Shown in pieces: positions 7,281-14,052 of a stretch of 16,291 nucleotides of DNA. The stretch is from assembly GCA_020852775.1 (NCBI GenBank), contig JADZAD010000098.1, forward strand, positions 1 through 16,291, written 5' to 3'. Numbering within the stretch: the stretch's first letter is position 1; every line of letters starts with the position of its first letter. The notes below the pieces were generated by a model, which searched no databases, had not been told where the DNA came from, and saw only the letters and a list, made by a program, of their open reading frames with translations. Source of the DNA: Anaerolineae bacterium. Its GTDB lineage: Bacteria > Chloroflexota > Anaerolineae > Aggregatilineales > UBA3940. The translations under genes were made by a program, and so were the position numbers.

Positions 7281-8801
7281 GTGCTCGCAAAGATCAACAG
7301 CTGTGCGCTGGTTGGCGTTGACGCGGTGCTGGTCGAAGTCGAAGTTGATGTCTCCCCCGGCCAGCCGCAGACGACGCTGGTCGGCCTGCCTGACGCCTCC
7401 GTCCGTGAGTCCAAAGAGCGTGTCTGGGCGGCGATTCGCAACAGTGGCCTGCGCTTCCCCTCCGAAAAGAAACTGACCGTTAACCTCGCCCCGGCAGACC
7501 TCCGCAAGGAGGGCCCTTCGTATGATCTGCCGGTCGCGCTGGGCCTGCTGGCTGCCAGCGGACAGATCGACCCGGATGTGCTGTCAGGCACGCTGGTCAT
7601 CGGTGAGCTCTCGCTTGATGGCAGCATTCGCCATGTACGGGGCGTGATTTCTGCGGCACAGCTTGCCCGCTCACTCGGCCTGGAGCGCCTGTTTGTGCCC
7701 GCTGTGGACGCGCCCGAAGCCTCGCTGATCCCGGATATCGATATTATCCCGGTCGATCATCTGATCTCACTGGTGGAGCACCTGCTCCAGTTGGATGTCA
7801 TTCCGCCCTTCGACCGCTCCAGCCTGCCGGAGGACGCCGCCCTGCCGGATTACCTGACCGATTTCGCCGACATCAGGGGGCAGGAACACGCCAAGCGTGC
7901 ACTGGAAGTCGCAGCGGCTGGCTCACATAACGTGCTGATGACCGGGCCGCCCGGCTCCGGTAAGACGCTGCTGGCGCGGGCGCTGCCGGGCATCCTGCCT
8001 GCCCTGACACTCGATGAGGCACTCGAAGTCACACGAATCTACTCCGTAGCCGATATGCTCGGTGATACGCCCCTGATCCGCTACCGCCCGTTCCGCGCAC
8101 CACATCACACGGTCAGCAACGCCGGGCTGGTTGGCGGCGGCTCGATTCCACGGCCGGGCGAGATCAGCCTGGCGCATCGTGGGGTATTGTTTCTGGATGA
8201 GCTGCCAGAGTTCGGGCGTGACCTGGAAGTGCTGCGCCAGCCGCTTGAGGATCGGGTGGTGACGATCAGCCGTGCTTCCGGGGCGCTGGTCTTCCCCTGC
8301 AACTTTGTGCTGGTGGGTGCAATGAATCCGTGCCCATGTGGCTATCACGGCGATCCGATTACGGCCTGCTCATGCGCGCCGGGGATGATTGCGCGCTATC
8401 AGCAGCGCATCTCCGGGCCGCTGCTGGACCGAATCGATATTCACATCGACGTGCCACGGGTGGATTTCGACAAGCTCTCCGCGGCGCGCCGCAATGAGCC
8501 AACCATCTCGATCCGTGAGCGGGTGCAGGCCGCACGTGACCGCCAGACCGAGCGCTTCAGGGGCATCCCGGCGCTCGCTAATGCGGACATGGGCAGTGGT
8601 GACGTGCAGAAGTTCGTGCCGCTCGACACGGACGGTTCCGCGCTGATGCGCTCGGCGATGCAGCAGATGCAACTCAGCGCCCGTGCCTACCATCGGGTGC
8701 TCAAACTGAGCCGGACGATCGCTGACCTCGATAGCAGCGATACGGTGCGCTCCTACCACCTCGCTGAGGCGCTCCAGTACCGGGCGCGGCTGGCGAACTG
8801 A
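7281..8801 (+). CDS. comM: YifB/ComM family AAA+ ATPase (Mg-chelatase-like)
   Basis: ComM is a hexameric helicase that promotes branch migration during natural transformation. This protein is about 506 residues, the usual family length. An N-terminal S5-like/ChlI domain includes VGLPDASVRESKERV and NLAPADLRKEGPSYDLPVALG. The AAA+ module follows, with Walker A GPPGSGKT (222-229), the family block FRAPHHTVSNAGLVGGG, Walker B VLFLDE (302-307) and SGPLLDRIDIH with the arginine finger. Between them lies the Cys cluster NPCPCGYHG and CSC, probably a metal site. I chose the GTG at 7281 because it gives the canonical V/M-L-A-K opening and has a GAGGTG Shine-Dalgarno sequence six bases upstream. A GTG at 7272 would add three residues. 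Many genomes carry this gene without known competence, so the cellular role is uncertain. Confidence 0.95.
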   Translation: MLAKINSCALVGVDAVLVEVEVDVSPGQPQTTLVGLPDASVRESKERVWAAIRNSGLRFPSEKKLTVNLAPADLRKEGPSYDLPVALGLLAASGQIDPDVLSGTLVIGELSLDGSIRHVRGVISAAQLARSLGLERLFVPAVDAPEASLIPDIDIIPVDHLISLVEHLLQLDVIPPFDRSSLPEDAALPDYLTDFADIRGQEHAKRALEVAAAGSHNVLMTGPPGSGKTLLARALPGILPALTLDEALEVTRIYSVADMLGDTPLIRYRPFRAPHHTVSNAGLVGGGSIPRPGEISLAHRGVLFLDELPEFGRDLEVLRQPLEDRVVTISRASGALVFPCNFVLVGAMNPCPCGYHGDPITACSCAPGMIARYQQRISGPLLDRIDIHIDVPRVDFDKLSAARRNEPTISIRERVQAARDRQTERFRGIPALANADMGSGDVQKFVPLDTDGSALMRSAMQQMQLSARAYHRVLKLSRTIADLDSSDTVRSYHLAEALQYRARLAN

Positions 8802-8813
8802 GTGGCAGACAAA

Positions 8814-8842
8814 ACAGGAGGGGCGTTGCAGGCCCCTCCTGT
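8814..8842. terminator. Bidirectional intrinsic terminator
   Basis: A perfect 11-bp stem, ACAGGAGGGGC (8814-8824) with GCCCCTCCTGT (8832-8842), encloses a 7-base loop. On the minus strand it is followed by a TTTT run, a standard terminator for the surface-protein gene reading leftward. On the plus strand it follows the comM stop by 13 bases, but the T content downstream is low, so termination in that direction would be weaker. Confidence 0.8.
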
Positions 8843-8866
8843 CTGTTCGTGGCAGAGATGGTGTGA

Positions 8867-9868
8867 TCAACTGTTCCGGTTGGCGCGCATCCCGGCCAGC
8901 GCGAGGACGATCATGCCCACCCCGGCGATCAGCAGCAGTGCCAGCCCCGGCACGATCAGGTAAAGCGGATTCAGCGTGAGGAGCTGGTCAACCAGTGAAG
9001 CCTCCTGAGCAGCTTCAGGAGGCGGAGCCGGGCTGTCCATCAACGCAAAGGCACAGCCTGCCGTACACAGGGGCTGGCCGCCTCCCTCAAATACGCTGTA
9101 GACCGCCGAACCTCCCTCGAGTGACGTGGCAGGATACTGAGTGCAGGTACCCTCCGCAGTGCAGTCCAGCAGATACAGGTTGGCGAAGTTTTCAGTGGTA
9201 ATCGCCAGCCCAGGATCAACCGGGAGACGCACTTCGTTCGGCGGAACTGTGCACAGCAGCCAGATTGGGGCAGTGTATCCACCGGTTTCCTGTTGGAAGC
9301 CTGCCAGCGCTCCGGCGGAGATCGCGCCTACGTCCACTGTGCGTGATGCCTCGCCGGGCAGTGCACCGGGCGTTACCATGCCCGGCGTCAGAGCAGCATC
9401 AGGGGGTATTGCCGTTACGTCGATAGTTGGTGCCGCTGTACCTTCAATGGGCGGAAGCGTCACGACCACCGTGGGCGCCACGCCCGGCCCCGTGGTAGCA
9501 GTGGGCAGGGCGTGGGTGATCGTAGGAGCAGGAGTGAGTGTCGCCACGGCGCCGCTGCCCTGAGTCGGGCGCGGCTGAGGTGTCCGGGTGGCAGTCGGTG
9601 TCGCGGTCGGCGTCGGCGTCGCGGTCGGTGGTTCCGGCGGATTGCAGTCACGCGGGCAGATTTCGAAGTACTCACCGTTGTTACAGATGCCGTCCCCGCA
9701 CGTCCAGGGGGTAGGTGGGGGTGTCGGCTGCTGCAAGGCCTGACGGGTCGCGGCCTGCACGCCGCTGGCAACCATAAAGCCTGCCACAGTGAAGGCCAGC
9801 ATCGAACCAAACGATATCCAGCGGCGGGTTATTCGCCCTGGCGGACGACGACTGGAGAGAGGTGCCAT
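8867..9868 (-). CDS. Membrane-anchored surface protein with CGDG Cys motif and Thr/Pro linker
   Basis: This 333-residue protein has no named family that I recognise. It starts with a basic segment (RRPPGRITRR) and a signal/TM stretch (about 18-40, ending GVQAA). An extracellular motif with four Cys follows at 57-75, of the form CGDGICxxGExxxxCPxDC, seen in many secreted bacterial proteins and likely calcium- or disulfide-stabilised. Residues 76-165 are a low-complexity Thr/Pro/Ala linker. A compact domain (about 175-275) contains five Cys (206, 236, 242, 268, 272). A C-terminal membrane helix (about 300-326) ends in a short basic tail, MRANRNS. The topology suggests a stalked extracellular domain anchored by the C-terminus. 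GGAG eight bases before the ATG supports the start. It is divergent from the HTH-min genes. Confidence 0.75.
   Translation of the reverse strand: MAPLSSRRPPGRITRRWISFGSMLAFTVAGFMVASGVQAATRQALQQPTPPPTPWTCGDGICNNGEYFEICPRDCNPPEPPTATPTPTATPTATRTPQPRPTQGSGAVATLTPAPTITHALPTATTGPGVAPTVVVTLPPIEGTAAPTIDVTAIPPDAALTPGMVTPGALPGEASRTVDVGAISAGALAGFQQETGGYTAPIWLLCTVPPNEVRLPVDPGLAITTENFANLYLLDCTAEGTCTQYPATSLEGGSAVYSVFEGGGQPLCTAGCAFALMDSPAPPPEAAQEASLVDQLLTLNPLYLIVPGLALLLIAGVGMIVLALAGMRANRNS
9590..9640 (-). repeat. Short tandem repeat encoding the Thr/Pro linker
   Basis: Near-identical six-base units around GTCGGC, GTCGGT and GTCGCG repeat here. They translate on the minus strand as alternating Thr-Ala and Thr-Pro dipeptides. 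The tract may vary in length by slippage, changing the length of the stalk in the surface protein. Confidence 0.6.
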
Positions 9869-9945
9869 CTGTCACGCTCCACGGTGGCCCAGATCAGTGA
9901 TCATAGACTAGCCGAATCCCGGAATCCGTGCAAGGTTAACGGGCC

Positions 9946-9973
9946 TTGACACTCCGGTTAAACCGTCTATACT
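9946..9973 (+). promoter_or_regulatory. Near-consensus sigma70 promoter of the HTH gene
   Basis: A perfect TTGACA (9946-9951) and TATACT (9968-9973) are separated by 16 bases. This is the best promoter in the window. Transcription should start near 9980, leaving a leader of about 75 bases before the proposed TTG start at 10054. It may also read through to minCDE. Confidence 0.8.
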
Positions 9974-9979
9974 TGCCCT

Positions 9980-10012
9980 TGTTGAGTGTCACAACAGTTT
10001 GGCTGCTCAACA
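9980..10012 (+). promoter_or_regulatory. Inverted repeat at the predicted 5' end of the HTH transcript
   Basis: TGTTGAG (9980-9986) pairs with CTCAACA (10006-10012) around a 19-base loop. The left arm can alternatively pair as TGTTG (9980-9984) with CAACA (9992-9996), so the two folds are mutually exclusive. It could be an operator for a dimeric regulator just downstream of the promoter, or a leader RNA structure. Confidence 0.35.
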
Positions 10013-10053
10013 CTTCCACCGTCTTCTATACACTGCTCCCAGGGGTTAGCATC

Positions 10054-10269
10054 TTGGGCGATAACCATACCAAGCTTGAGAACTACGTCACCGTAGCGGA
10101 GGCGGCGCGCCGCCTTAACAGTCACACAGAGTCCGTGCGCCGGCTGATTCGCAGCGGCAAGTTGCCCGCGCGCAAGTTCGCTAACACCTGGTTGATCGAA
10201 CAGACGACTCTGGAGCAGTTCGCCAGCCGTTACGATCCCCGCCCGGGGAAGAAGGCTACCCTCCTCTGA
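10054..10269 (+). CDS. Small excisionase-type helix-turn-helix DNA-binding protein
   Basis: The 71-residue product is a MerR/excisionase-like HTH (HTH_17 type). VTVAEAARRLNSHTESVRRLIRSGKLPARK forms the two helices and the wing, followed by WLIEQTTLEQFA, the typical family ending. The conserved pattern of 'A..L..S..TVRRLI..G.LPA.K....W.I' is clear. I place the start at TTG 10054, because AGGGG lies eight bases upstream and the domain begins right after. The frame is open further upstream to TTG 9946, but that codon is inside the -35 box and cannot be translated from this promoter. The role is probably transcriptional regulation. It sits 102 bases before minC on the same strand, so control of the min genes is possible but unproven. 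Confidence 0.75.
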   Translation: MGDNHTKLENYVTVAEAARRLNSHTESVRRLIRSGKLPARKFANTWLIEQTTLEQFASRYDPRPGKKATLL

Positions 10270-10289
10270 CCGCCTGCAGTACGCCTCGG

Positions 10290-10318
10290 TTGCGCGTGTT
10301 GTTGCCCTATACTACAAT
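10290..10318 (+). promoter_or_regulatory. Promoter upstream of minC
   Basis: TTGCGC (10290-10295) and TACAAT (10313-10318) are spaced by 17 bases. An overlapping TATACT lies at 10308-10313. The expected transcript starts about 10325, leaving a leader of about 47 bases before minC. This would allow minCDE to be transcribed separately from the HTH gene. Confidence 0.55.
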
Positions 10319-10371
10319 TTGTCCGAGGATGAAACGGGCATTCTGAAGCTGGCCTACCTGAAGAGGAATCT

Positions 10372-11073
10372 GTGGAAGGTCAGACGATTTCGATTAAAGG
10401 GCTCAATGGGAAACTACTGGTTACTCTGGGGCCGGGCCGCTGGGATGCGGCTGTGCAGCTGCTTTATGACCAGATCGAAGACCGGGGTGAGTTCTTCCGG
10501 GGCGCGGTACTGGTACTGCAGGTAGGAGATCACACCTTGGATAGTGAGGATATCCGCAAACTGCAGGCCCGGCTGGCCGCACATGATGTGAAGCTCTCGA
10601 CCTTGCTGGGCACTTCACCGGAGACGATCCGGTCAGCCCGGCGGATGGAACTGGAAACCCGGCTGGAGGACGATTCGCTCGCCCAGCAGGAAGCGCCGGC
10701 GCGCGAACTGCCGCCCATCGACGTCAACCAGTACGGGAGCGAGGGCGTGCTTGTCAAGGCGACGCTGCGTTCCGGGCGGGTAGTGCAGCACGGGGGCCAT
10801 GTCGTCGTGATCGGCGATGTCAATCCCGGTTCGCAGATTATTGCCGGGGGAGATGTGATCGTCTGGGGGCGGTTGCGCGGCTCAGTGACAGCCGGCGCAA
10901 GCGGGGACGCGGACGCGGTGGTGTGTGCGCTCGATCTGCGCCCGGCGCAGCTTCGCATTGCGGGGCTGGTGGCGCTGGCGGCGGATGATGGTAAGCCACG
11001 CCCGAAACCGGAGATCGCATTCATCCGCCAGGGCCAGATTGTGGCTGATGACTGGATGTCCGTGAACCGTTGA
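10372..11073 (+). CDS. minC: Septum site-determining protein MinC
   Basis: MinC is the FtsZ-assembly inhibitor that works with MinD to block division away from mid-cell. The protein has 233 residues, close to E. coli MinC. The N-terminal FtsZ-inhibiting domain spans about 1-95 (TISIKGLNGKLLVTLG, then FFRGAVLVLQVGD). After a short linker, the C-terminal beta-helix domain (about 125-205) contains HVVVIGDVNPGSQIIAGGDV, WGRLRGSVTAGASGD and LRIAGL. The MinD-contact motif, commonly RSGQ, is RSGR at 133-136. The start is GTG at 10372 with AGAGG five bases before it. It is first in a minC-minD-minE operon, with minD 57 bases downstream. Confidence 0.95.
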   Translation: MEGQTISIKGLNGKLLVTLGPGRWDAAVQLLYDQIEDRGEFFRGAVLVLQVGDHTLDSEDIRKLQARLAAHDVKLSTLLGTSPETIRSARRMELETRLEDDSLAQQEAPARELPPIDVNQYGSEGVLVKATLRSGRVVQHGGHVVVIGDVNPGSQIIAGGDVIVWGRLRGSVTAGASGDADAVVCALDLRPAQLRIAGLVALAADDGKPRPKPEIAFIRQGQIVADDWMSVNR

Positions 11074-11130
11074 AGTTCGTGCGATTGTGGCGACGCTTAC
11101 GCCTGTTACTGGTTGGTCAGGAAGGATGCT

Positions 11131-11985
11131 ATGGCGGCTCGTGTAATCACTATTACGTCCGGCAAGGGTGGCGTCGGCAAGACGACCACCACCGCGAACC
11201 TGGGCGTGGCGCTCGCTTCTCTGGGCAAGAAGGTCGCCTGCATCGACGCGGATATCGGTCTGCGTAACCTCGACGTGGTGATGGGGCTGGAAAACCGCAT
11301 CGTCTATGATATCGTGGATGTGGTCGAGGGGCGTGCAAAGCTGCGCCAGGCGATGATCAAGGACAAGCGGCTGAAGGAGGACCTCTACCTCCTGCCTGCC
11401 GCCCAGACGCGTGATAAGACCGCCATCAGCCCCAGCGATATGCTACGGCTGGCGGAAGAACTCAAGCCGCTGGTGGATTACATCATCATCGACTCCCCGG
11501 CCGGGATCGAGCGCGGCTTCCGGAACGCTATCGCCCCGGCGGATGAAGTGGTGATCGTCACCAATCCAGAGGTCTCCTCCGTGCGTGACGCGGACCGGAT
11601 CATCGGCCTGATCGAGGCGGAACAGAAAGGCCCCGGCAAGCTGATTGTGAACCGCGTCAAGCCGGAGATGGTCAAGCGCGGCGACATGCTCAGCCCGGAT
11701 GACATCATTGACATCCTGGCCATTAAGCTTATCGGGCTGGTACCGGAGGATGAGCGTATCCTGGTTTCCAGCAACCAGGGCTCGCCCGCGGCGCTCAACC
11801 CGGAGGAGTCGAAGGCGGGTAAGGCGTTCCGCAATATCGCGCGCCGCCTCATGGGCGAAGAAGTGCCTTTCATGCAGTTGGATGACGACGAGACCTTCCT
11901 CCAGCGGCTGCTGAAGGCGCTGGGCATCAGGACAGAGCCATCGGCAAATCACTCCAGTGGAGCCAAAAAGACGGAACCGGCGTAG
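11131..11985 (+). CDS. minD: Septum site-determining ATPase MinD
   Basis: MinD is the membrane-binding ATPase that recruits MinC and is released by MinE. The 284-residue protein carries the deviant Walker A GKGGVGKTT (11-19) with the signature Lys12. It also has the ADIGLRNLD switch (about 40-48) and Walker B IIIDSPAGIE. The C-terminus holds the amphipathic membrane-targeting helix ETFLQRLLKALGIR. An unusual polar tail of about 18 residues follows it, whereas E. coli MinD ends near the helix. The start is ATG 11131 with AGGAAGG about five bases upstream; an in-frame TTG at 11113 would add six residues and lacks a good ribosome site. minE starts 75 bases downstream. Confidence 0.96.
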   Translation: MAARVITITSGKGGVGKTTTTANLGVALASLGKKVACIDADIGLRNLDVVMGLENRIVYDIVDVVEGRAKLRQAMIKDKRLKEDLYLLPAAQTRDKTAISPSDMLRLAEELKPLVDYIIIDSPAGIERGFRNAIAPADEVVIVTNPEVSSVRDADRIIGLIEAEQKGPGKLIVNRVKPEMVKRGDMLSPDDIIDILAIKLIGLVPEDERILVSSNQGSPAALNPEESKAGKAFRNIARRLMGEEVPFMQLDDDETFLQRLLKALGIRTEPSANHSSGAKKTEPA

Positions 11986-12060
11986 CGGAGTTTTTCAATC
12001 CCCCGGCGCGGTACAGGGCCCAGACGCCGGGCAGCGATCATACGACGGAGAGAAACGGGT

Positions 12061-12351
12061 ATGGGCGGACTGATCGAGAGACTATTCGGTGGGCACAAGC
12101 CCAGCAGCAGCTCAGTAGCGAAGGAACGGCTCCAATTGGTTCTCGTGCATGATCGCAGCAACCTGACCCCTGAACAGGTCGCTGCCATGAAGGATGAAAT
12201 CCTCGAAGTAATCGCGCGTTATGTCGAGTTTGACCGTGACGCGGTGAGCATTGACCTCAAGAGCAGCGAGCGGGAGAACTACCTGCTGGCAGAGATCCCG
12301 ATCCGCTCGTCGTCGGTGCGGCGCCGTCCGTCAAGCAGCCCGGCGTCATAA
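12061..12351 (+). CDS. minE: Cell division topological specificity factor MinE
   Basis: MinE stimulates the MinD ATPase and drives pole-to-pole oscillation or patterning. The 96-residue protein (E. coli 88) has the N-terminal membrane-targeting segment MGGLIERLFGG (1-11). The MinD-contact helix motif KERLQLVLVHDRSNLTPE follows at about residues 22-39. The C-terminal dimerisation beta domain contains ILEVIARYVEFD and LLAEIPI. A Ser/Arg-rich tail ends the protein. GGAGAG lies about seven bases upstream of the ATG. It is tail to tail with the leftward beta-domain gene, with only ten bases between stop codons, so no separate terminator fits. Confidence 0.95.
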   Translation: MGGLIERLFGGHKPSSSSVAKERLQLVLVHDRSNLTPEQVAAMKDEILEVIARYVEFDRDAVSIDLKSSERENYLLAEIPIRSSSVRRRPSSSPAS

Positions 12352-12361
12352 TATAACAGTG

Positions 12362-13174
12362 TCAGGAGAGCGTGATCTCTCCCGCCCAGGTCTGGATGCT
12401 GATTTCAACCTGGGCAGCCGATGAAGAATAGCCTGAAGTTGTGCAGCGCCCGCCTCCCTGATCGATGAGGCGGGCGTTTCTGATCCGGAGTGTCCCCAGG
12501 CGCCCCTTTGATACCTCAATCTTCGCCCCGATCCCTTCCGGGATAACCACCTCGATGTCACCGGAGCCTGATCGCAGAGCCAGCCGGGTGTAGCCACGCG
12601 CCGGGCAGAGCACGGTCAGGCGGCCTGGGCCAGTGCGTGCATTGACGGTTTCCAGGCGCAGGTCGGTAAGGTTAAGCGCCAGGTTTCCTATTCCAGCCTG
12701 CGCGTCGATATCCCACAGAACGTTGCCGGCCAGCCCGGCCTGCCAGGCCGTAGGGTTGGGCAGCGGGGGCTGGCTGATGCGCAGCACCGCCATACCGTCC
12801 TGTGCTTCGTAGAATGGTCTGCCCATCGGGCCGGAGCGTACCACGGCGACGCGATCGCCAGGGCAATCGCCGAGGTTGAGATCCGCGGGGCCACAGTGCG
12901 CTTCAAGCACACCGCGCACCACCTGTCCGCGGGCGATAAACAGGCGCGGCATGGGGCCGGCGATCACTTCCCCGCCGAGCAGGATGTTCACGCCGAGCAG
13001 CACCAGGCCGATCCCTGCCAGCCAGGTGGACACCACGGGGCCCGTGCGTATCAGCAGCGCGATAAGCGCCCCTGCAAAGCATGCCAGGGCTATCCACCAG
13101 AGAACCTGTGCCAGTTTGCGGGCCAGAGGAGACTGCCTGTGCATAAATGCCGTTGGACTGAGGACGCCTTTCAC
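12362..13174 (-). CDS. Two-TM membrane protein with LiaF/DUF4097-like beta domain
   Basis: The 270-residue protein has two membrane helices near the N-terminus (about 24-42 and 48-66). An exposed beta-rich domain (about 150-270) follows. Its repeated pattern is seen in WDIDAQAGIGNLALNLTDLRLETVNARTG and ALRSGSGDIEVVIPEGIGAKIEVSKG. This matches the cell-wall-active antibiotics response (LiaF, DUF2154) and DUF4097 'toast-rack' group only at the level of pattern. Such proteins often sense or report envelope state. The start is taken as GTG 13174, with GAAAG nine bases upstream. An ATG at 13144 would shorten it by ten residues without loss of the membrane helices. Residues about 75-150 are unassigned. 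Confidence 0.6.
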   Translation of the reverse strand: MKGVLSPTAFMHRQSPLARKLAQVLWWIALACFAGALIALLIRTGPVVSTWLAGIGLVLLGVNILLGGEVIAGPMPRLFIARGQVVRGVLEAHCGPADLNLGDCPGDRVAVVRSGPMGRPFYEAQDGMAVLRISQPPLPNPTAWQAGLAGNVLWDIDAQAGIGNLALNLTDLRLETVNARTGPGRLTVLCPARGYTRLALRSGSGDIEVVIPEGIGAKIEVSKGRLGTLRIRNARLIDQGGGRCTTSGYSSSAAQVEISIQTWAGEITLS

Positions 13175-13195
13175 GCGCCGGTGCTTTCAGGAACA

Positions 13196-13224
13196 GGAGC
13201 GAGCCGCTTTCGCAGGCTCGCTCC
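13196..13224 (-). terminator. Hairpin downstream of the DUF4340 gene
   Basis: GGAGCGAGCC (13196-13205) and GGCTCGCTCC (13215-13224) form a perfect 10-bp stem with a 9-base loop, after the DUF4340 stop and before the next leftward gene. It lacks a following T-run on the minus strand, so termination is likely partial. It could instead be an RNA-stability hairpin. Confidence 0.55.
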
Positions 13225-13264
13225 GTATCATACAGGGTTTTGGATGTTCCAACCAGCCGAGGGA

Positions 13265-13951
13265 TCAGTTGCTGCCCCCGGCAGCCGCCTGTGCGGTCAT
13301 GGTGGAGGCTTCACTGGGATCCATCACGAACGGTGGCACGATGAAGAAATTGATGAGTGAGTCGAGATCAACCTTCGAGACAAGGAAGATCCGATCCTTG
13401 TCATGCCGCCTGACGTAGTAGGCTGAACCGGACGGGTTGACGTTGCCGATGTCCACGGCGAATTCGAAATCGAACGTCGTGGTGAACGACAGAGTGTAGG
13501 GTGGGCTCTCCAGGCCAAAGTTGCCCAGTTCATCGGTGGATACATCGTCAAAGTAGCTGGTCGGTGTGAGGCGGGGGATAGAGACCAACCCCTGCTCAAT
13601 GCGCTCCTGATCAATGCCGACGCCCTCGTTGGTACCGAGCGGGAACTCGCTGATCACCCAGCCGACCTCGCCTTCCGGCGCCTGTTCGATCACCACGCGC
13701 TCACCGGCGATATTGTCCTCAACGGTCATGCCGGTCAGCAGGGCGAAGTTATACACTTCCGGGAAGAGTGGCTCCGGCGTGGGTGCCGGGGTACCAGCAT
13801 CCTCAGAGATCGCCATGCCGAACGGGTCTGCCGGGTCAGGGGTAGGGGTGGCGGGGCCGCCCAGCAGGTCGGTTCCAAACGCCAGATACACCATCAGGGC
13901 AGCCAGCGTCAGCAGGATGGTTCCGTATAACACACGCTGTGCAGGTTTCAT
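13265..13951 (-). CDS. DUF4340 domain protein, membrane-anchored
   Basis: The 228-residue protein has one N-terminal membrane helix (about 8-26). A Pro/Thr linker (33-62, ATPTPDPAD and TPAPTPEP) and a DUF4340 domain follow. The family features are the LGNFGLESPPYTLSF and VDIGNVNPSGSAYYVRR blocks, then DRIFLVSKVDLDSLINFF. DUF4340 proteins usually lie directly after GldG-family auxiliary proteins in ABC-export-type operons, and here they do. The soluble domain should face outward. Function is not established; a role with the ABC machinery in envelope or surface transport is inference from context. GAGGAG precedes the ATG at 13951. The upstream partner ends 101 bases away, with a strong hairpin between. 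Confidence 0.8.
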   Translation of the reverse strand: MKPAQRVLYGTILLTLAALMVYLAFGTDLLGGPATPTPDPADPFGMAISEDAGTPAPTPEPLFPEVYNFALLTGMTVEDNIAGERVVIEQAPEGEVGWVISEFPLGTNEGVGIDQERIEQGLVSIPRLTPTSYFDDVSTDELGNFGLESPPYTLSFTTTFDFEFAVDIGNVNPSGSAYYVRRHDKDRIFLVSKVDLDSLINFFIVPPFVMDPSEASTMTAQAAAGGSN

Positions 13952-13980
13952 TGCGTCCTGCTCCTCAATCAGATAGAGAC

Positions 13981-14014
13981 GGGGCGGCGGCGGAGACTGC
14001 TTCGCCGCCGCCCC
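13981..14014 (-). promoter_or_regulatory. 12-bp perfect hairpin between the GldG-like and DUF4340 genes
   Basis: GGGGCGGCGGCG (13981-13992) pairs perfectly with CGCCGCCGCCCC (14003-14014) around a 10-base loop. There is no T-run on the minus strand afterwards. It may lower read-through into the DUF4340 gene or protect the upstream message from 3' decay. Confidence 0.5.
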
Positions 14015-14052
14015 TGGCGGTTATCTACGCTCCGGGAAGGTCAGGCGCGCAT

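Noticed and set aside
9946..10053. N-terminal extension of the HTH protein from TTG 9946
   Set aside because: The extension overlaps the -35 and -10 boxes, so it cannot be translated from that promoter. A Shine-Dalgarno sequence points to TTG 10054.
10319..10525. Rightward open frame of 68 codons starting at TTG just after the minC promoter
   Set aside because: It overlaps minC in another frame, lacks a ribosome site and shows no domain; the region is better explained as leader.
12365..12382. GGAGAG/CTCTCC hairpin as a minE terminator
   Set aside because: The 6-bp stem lies inside the end of the convergent gene, has no T-run, and is too short to claim.
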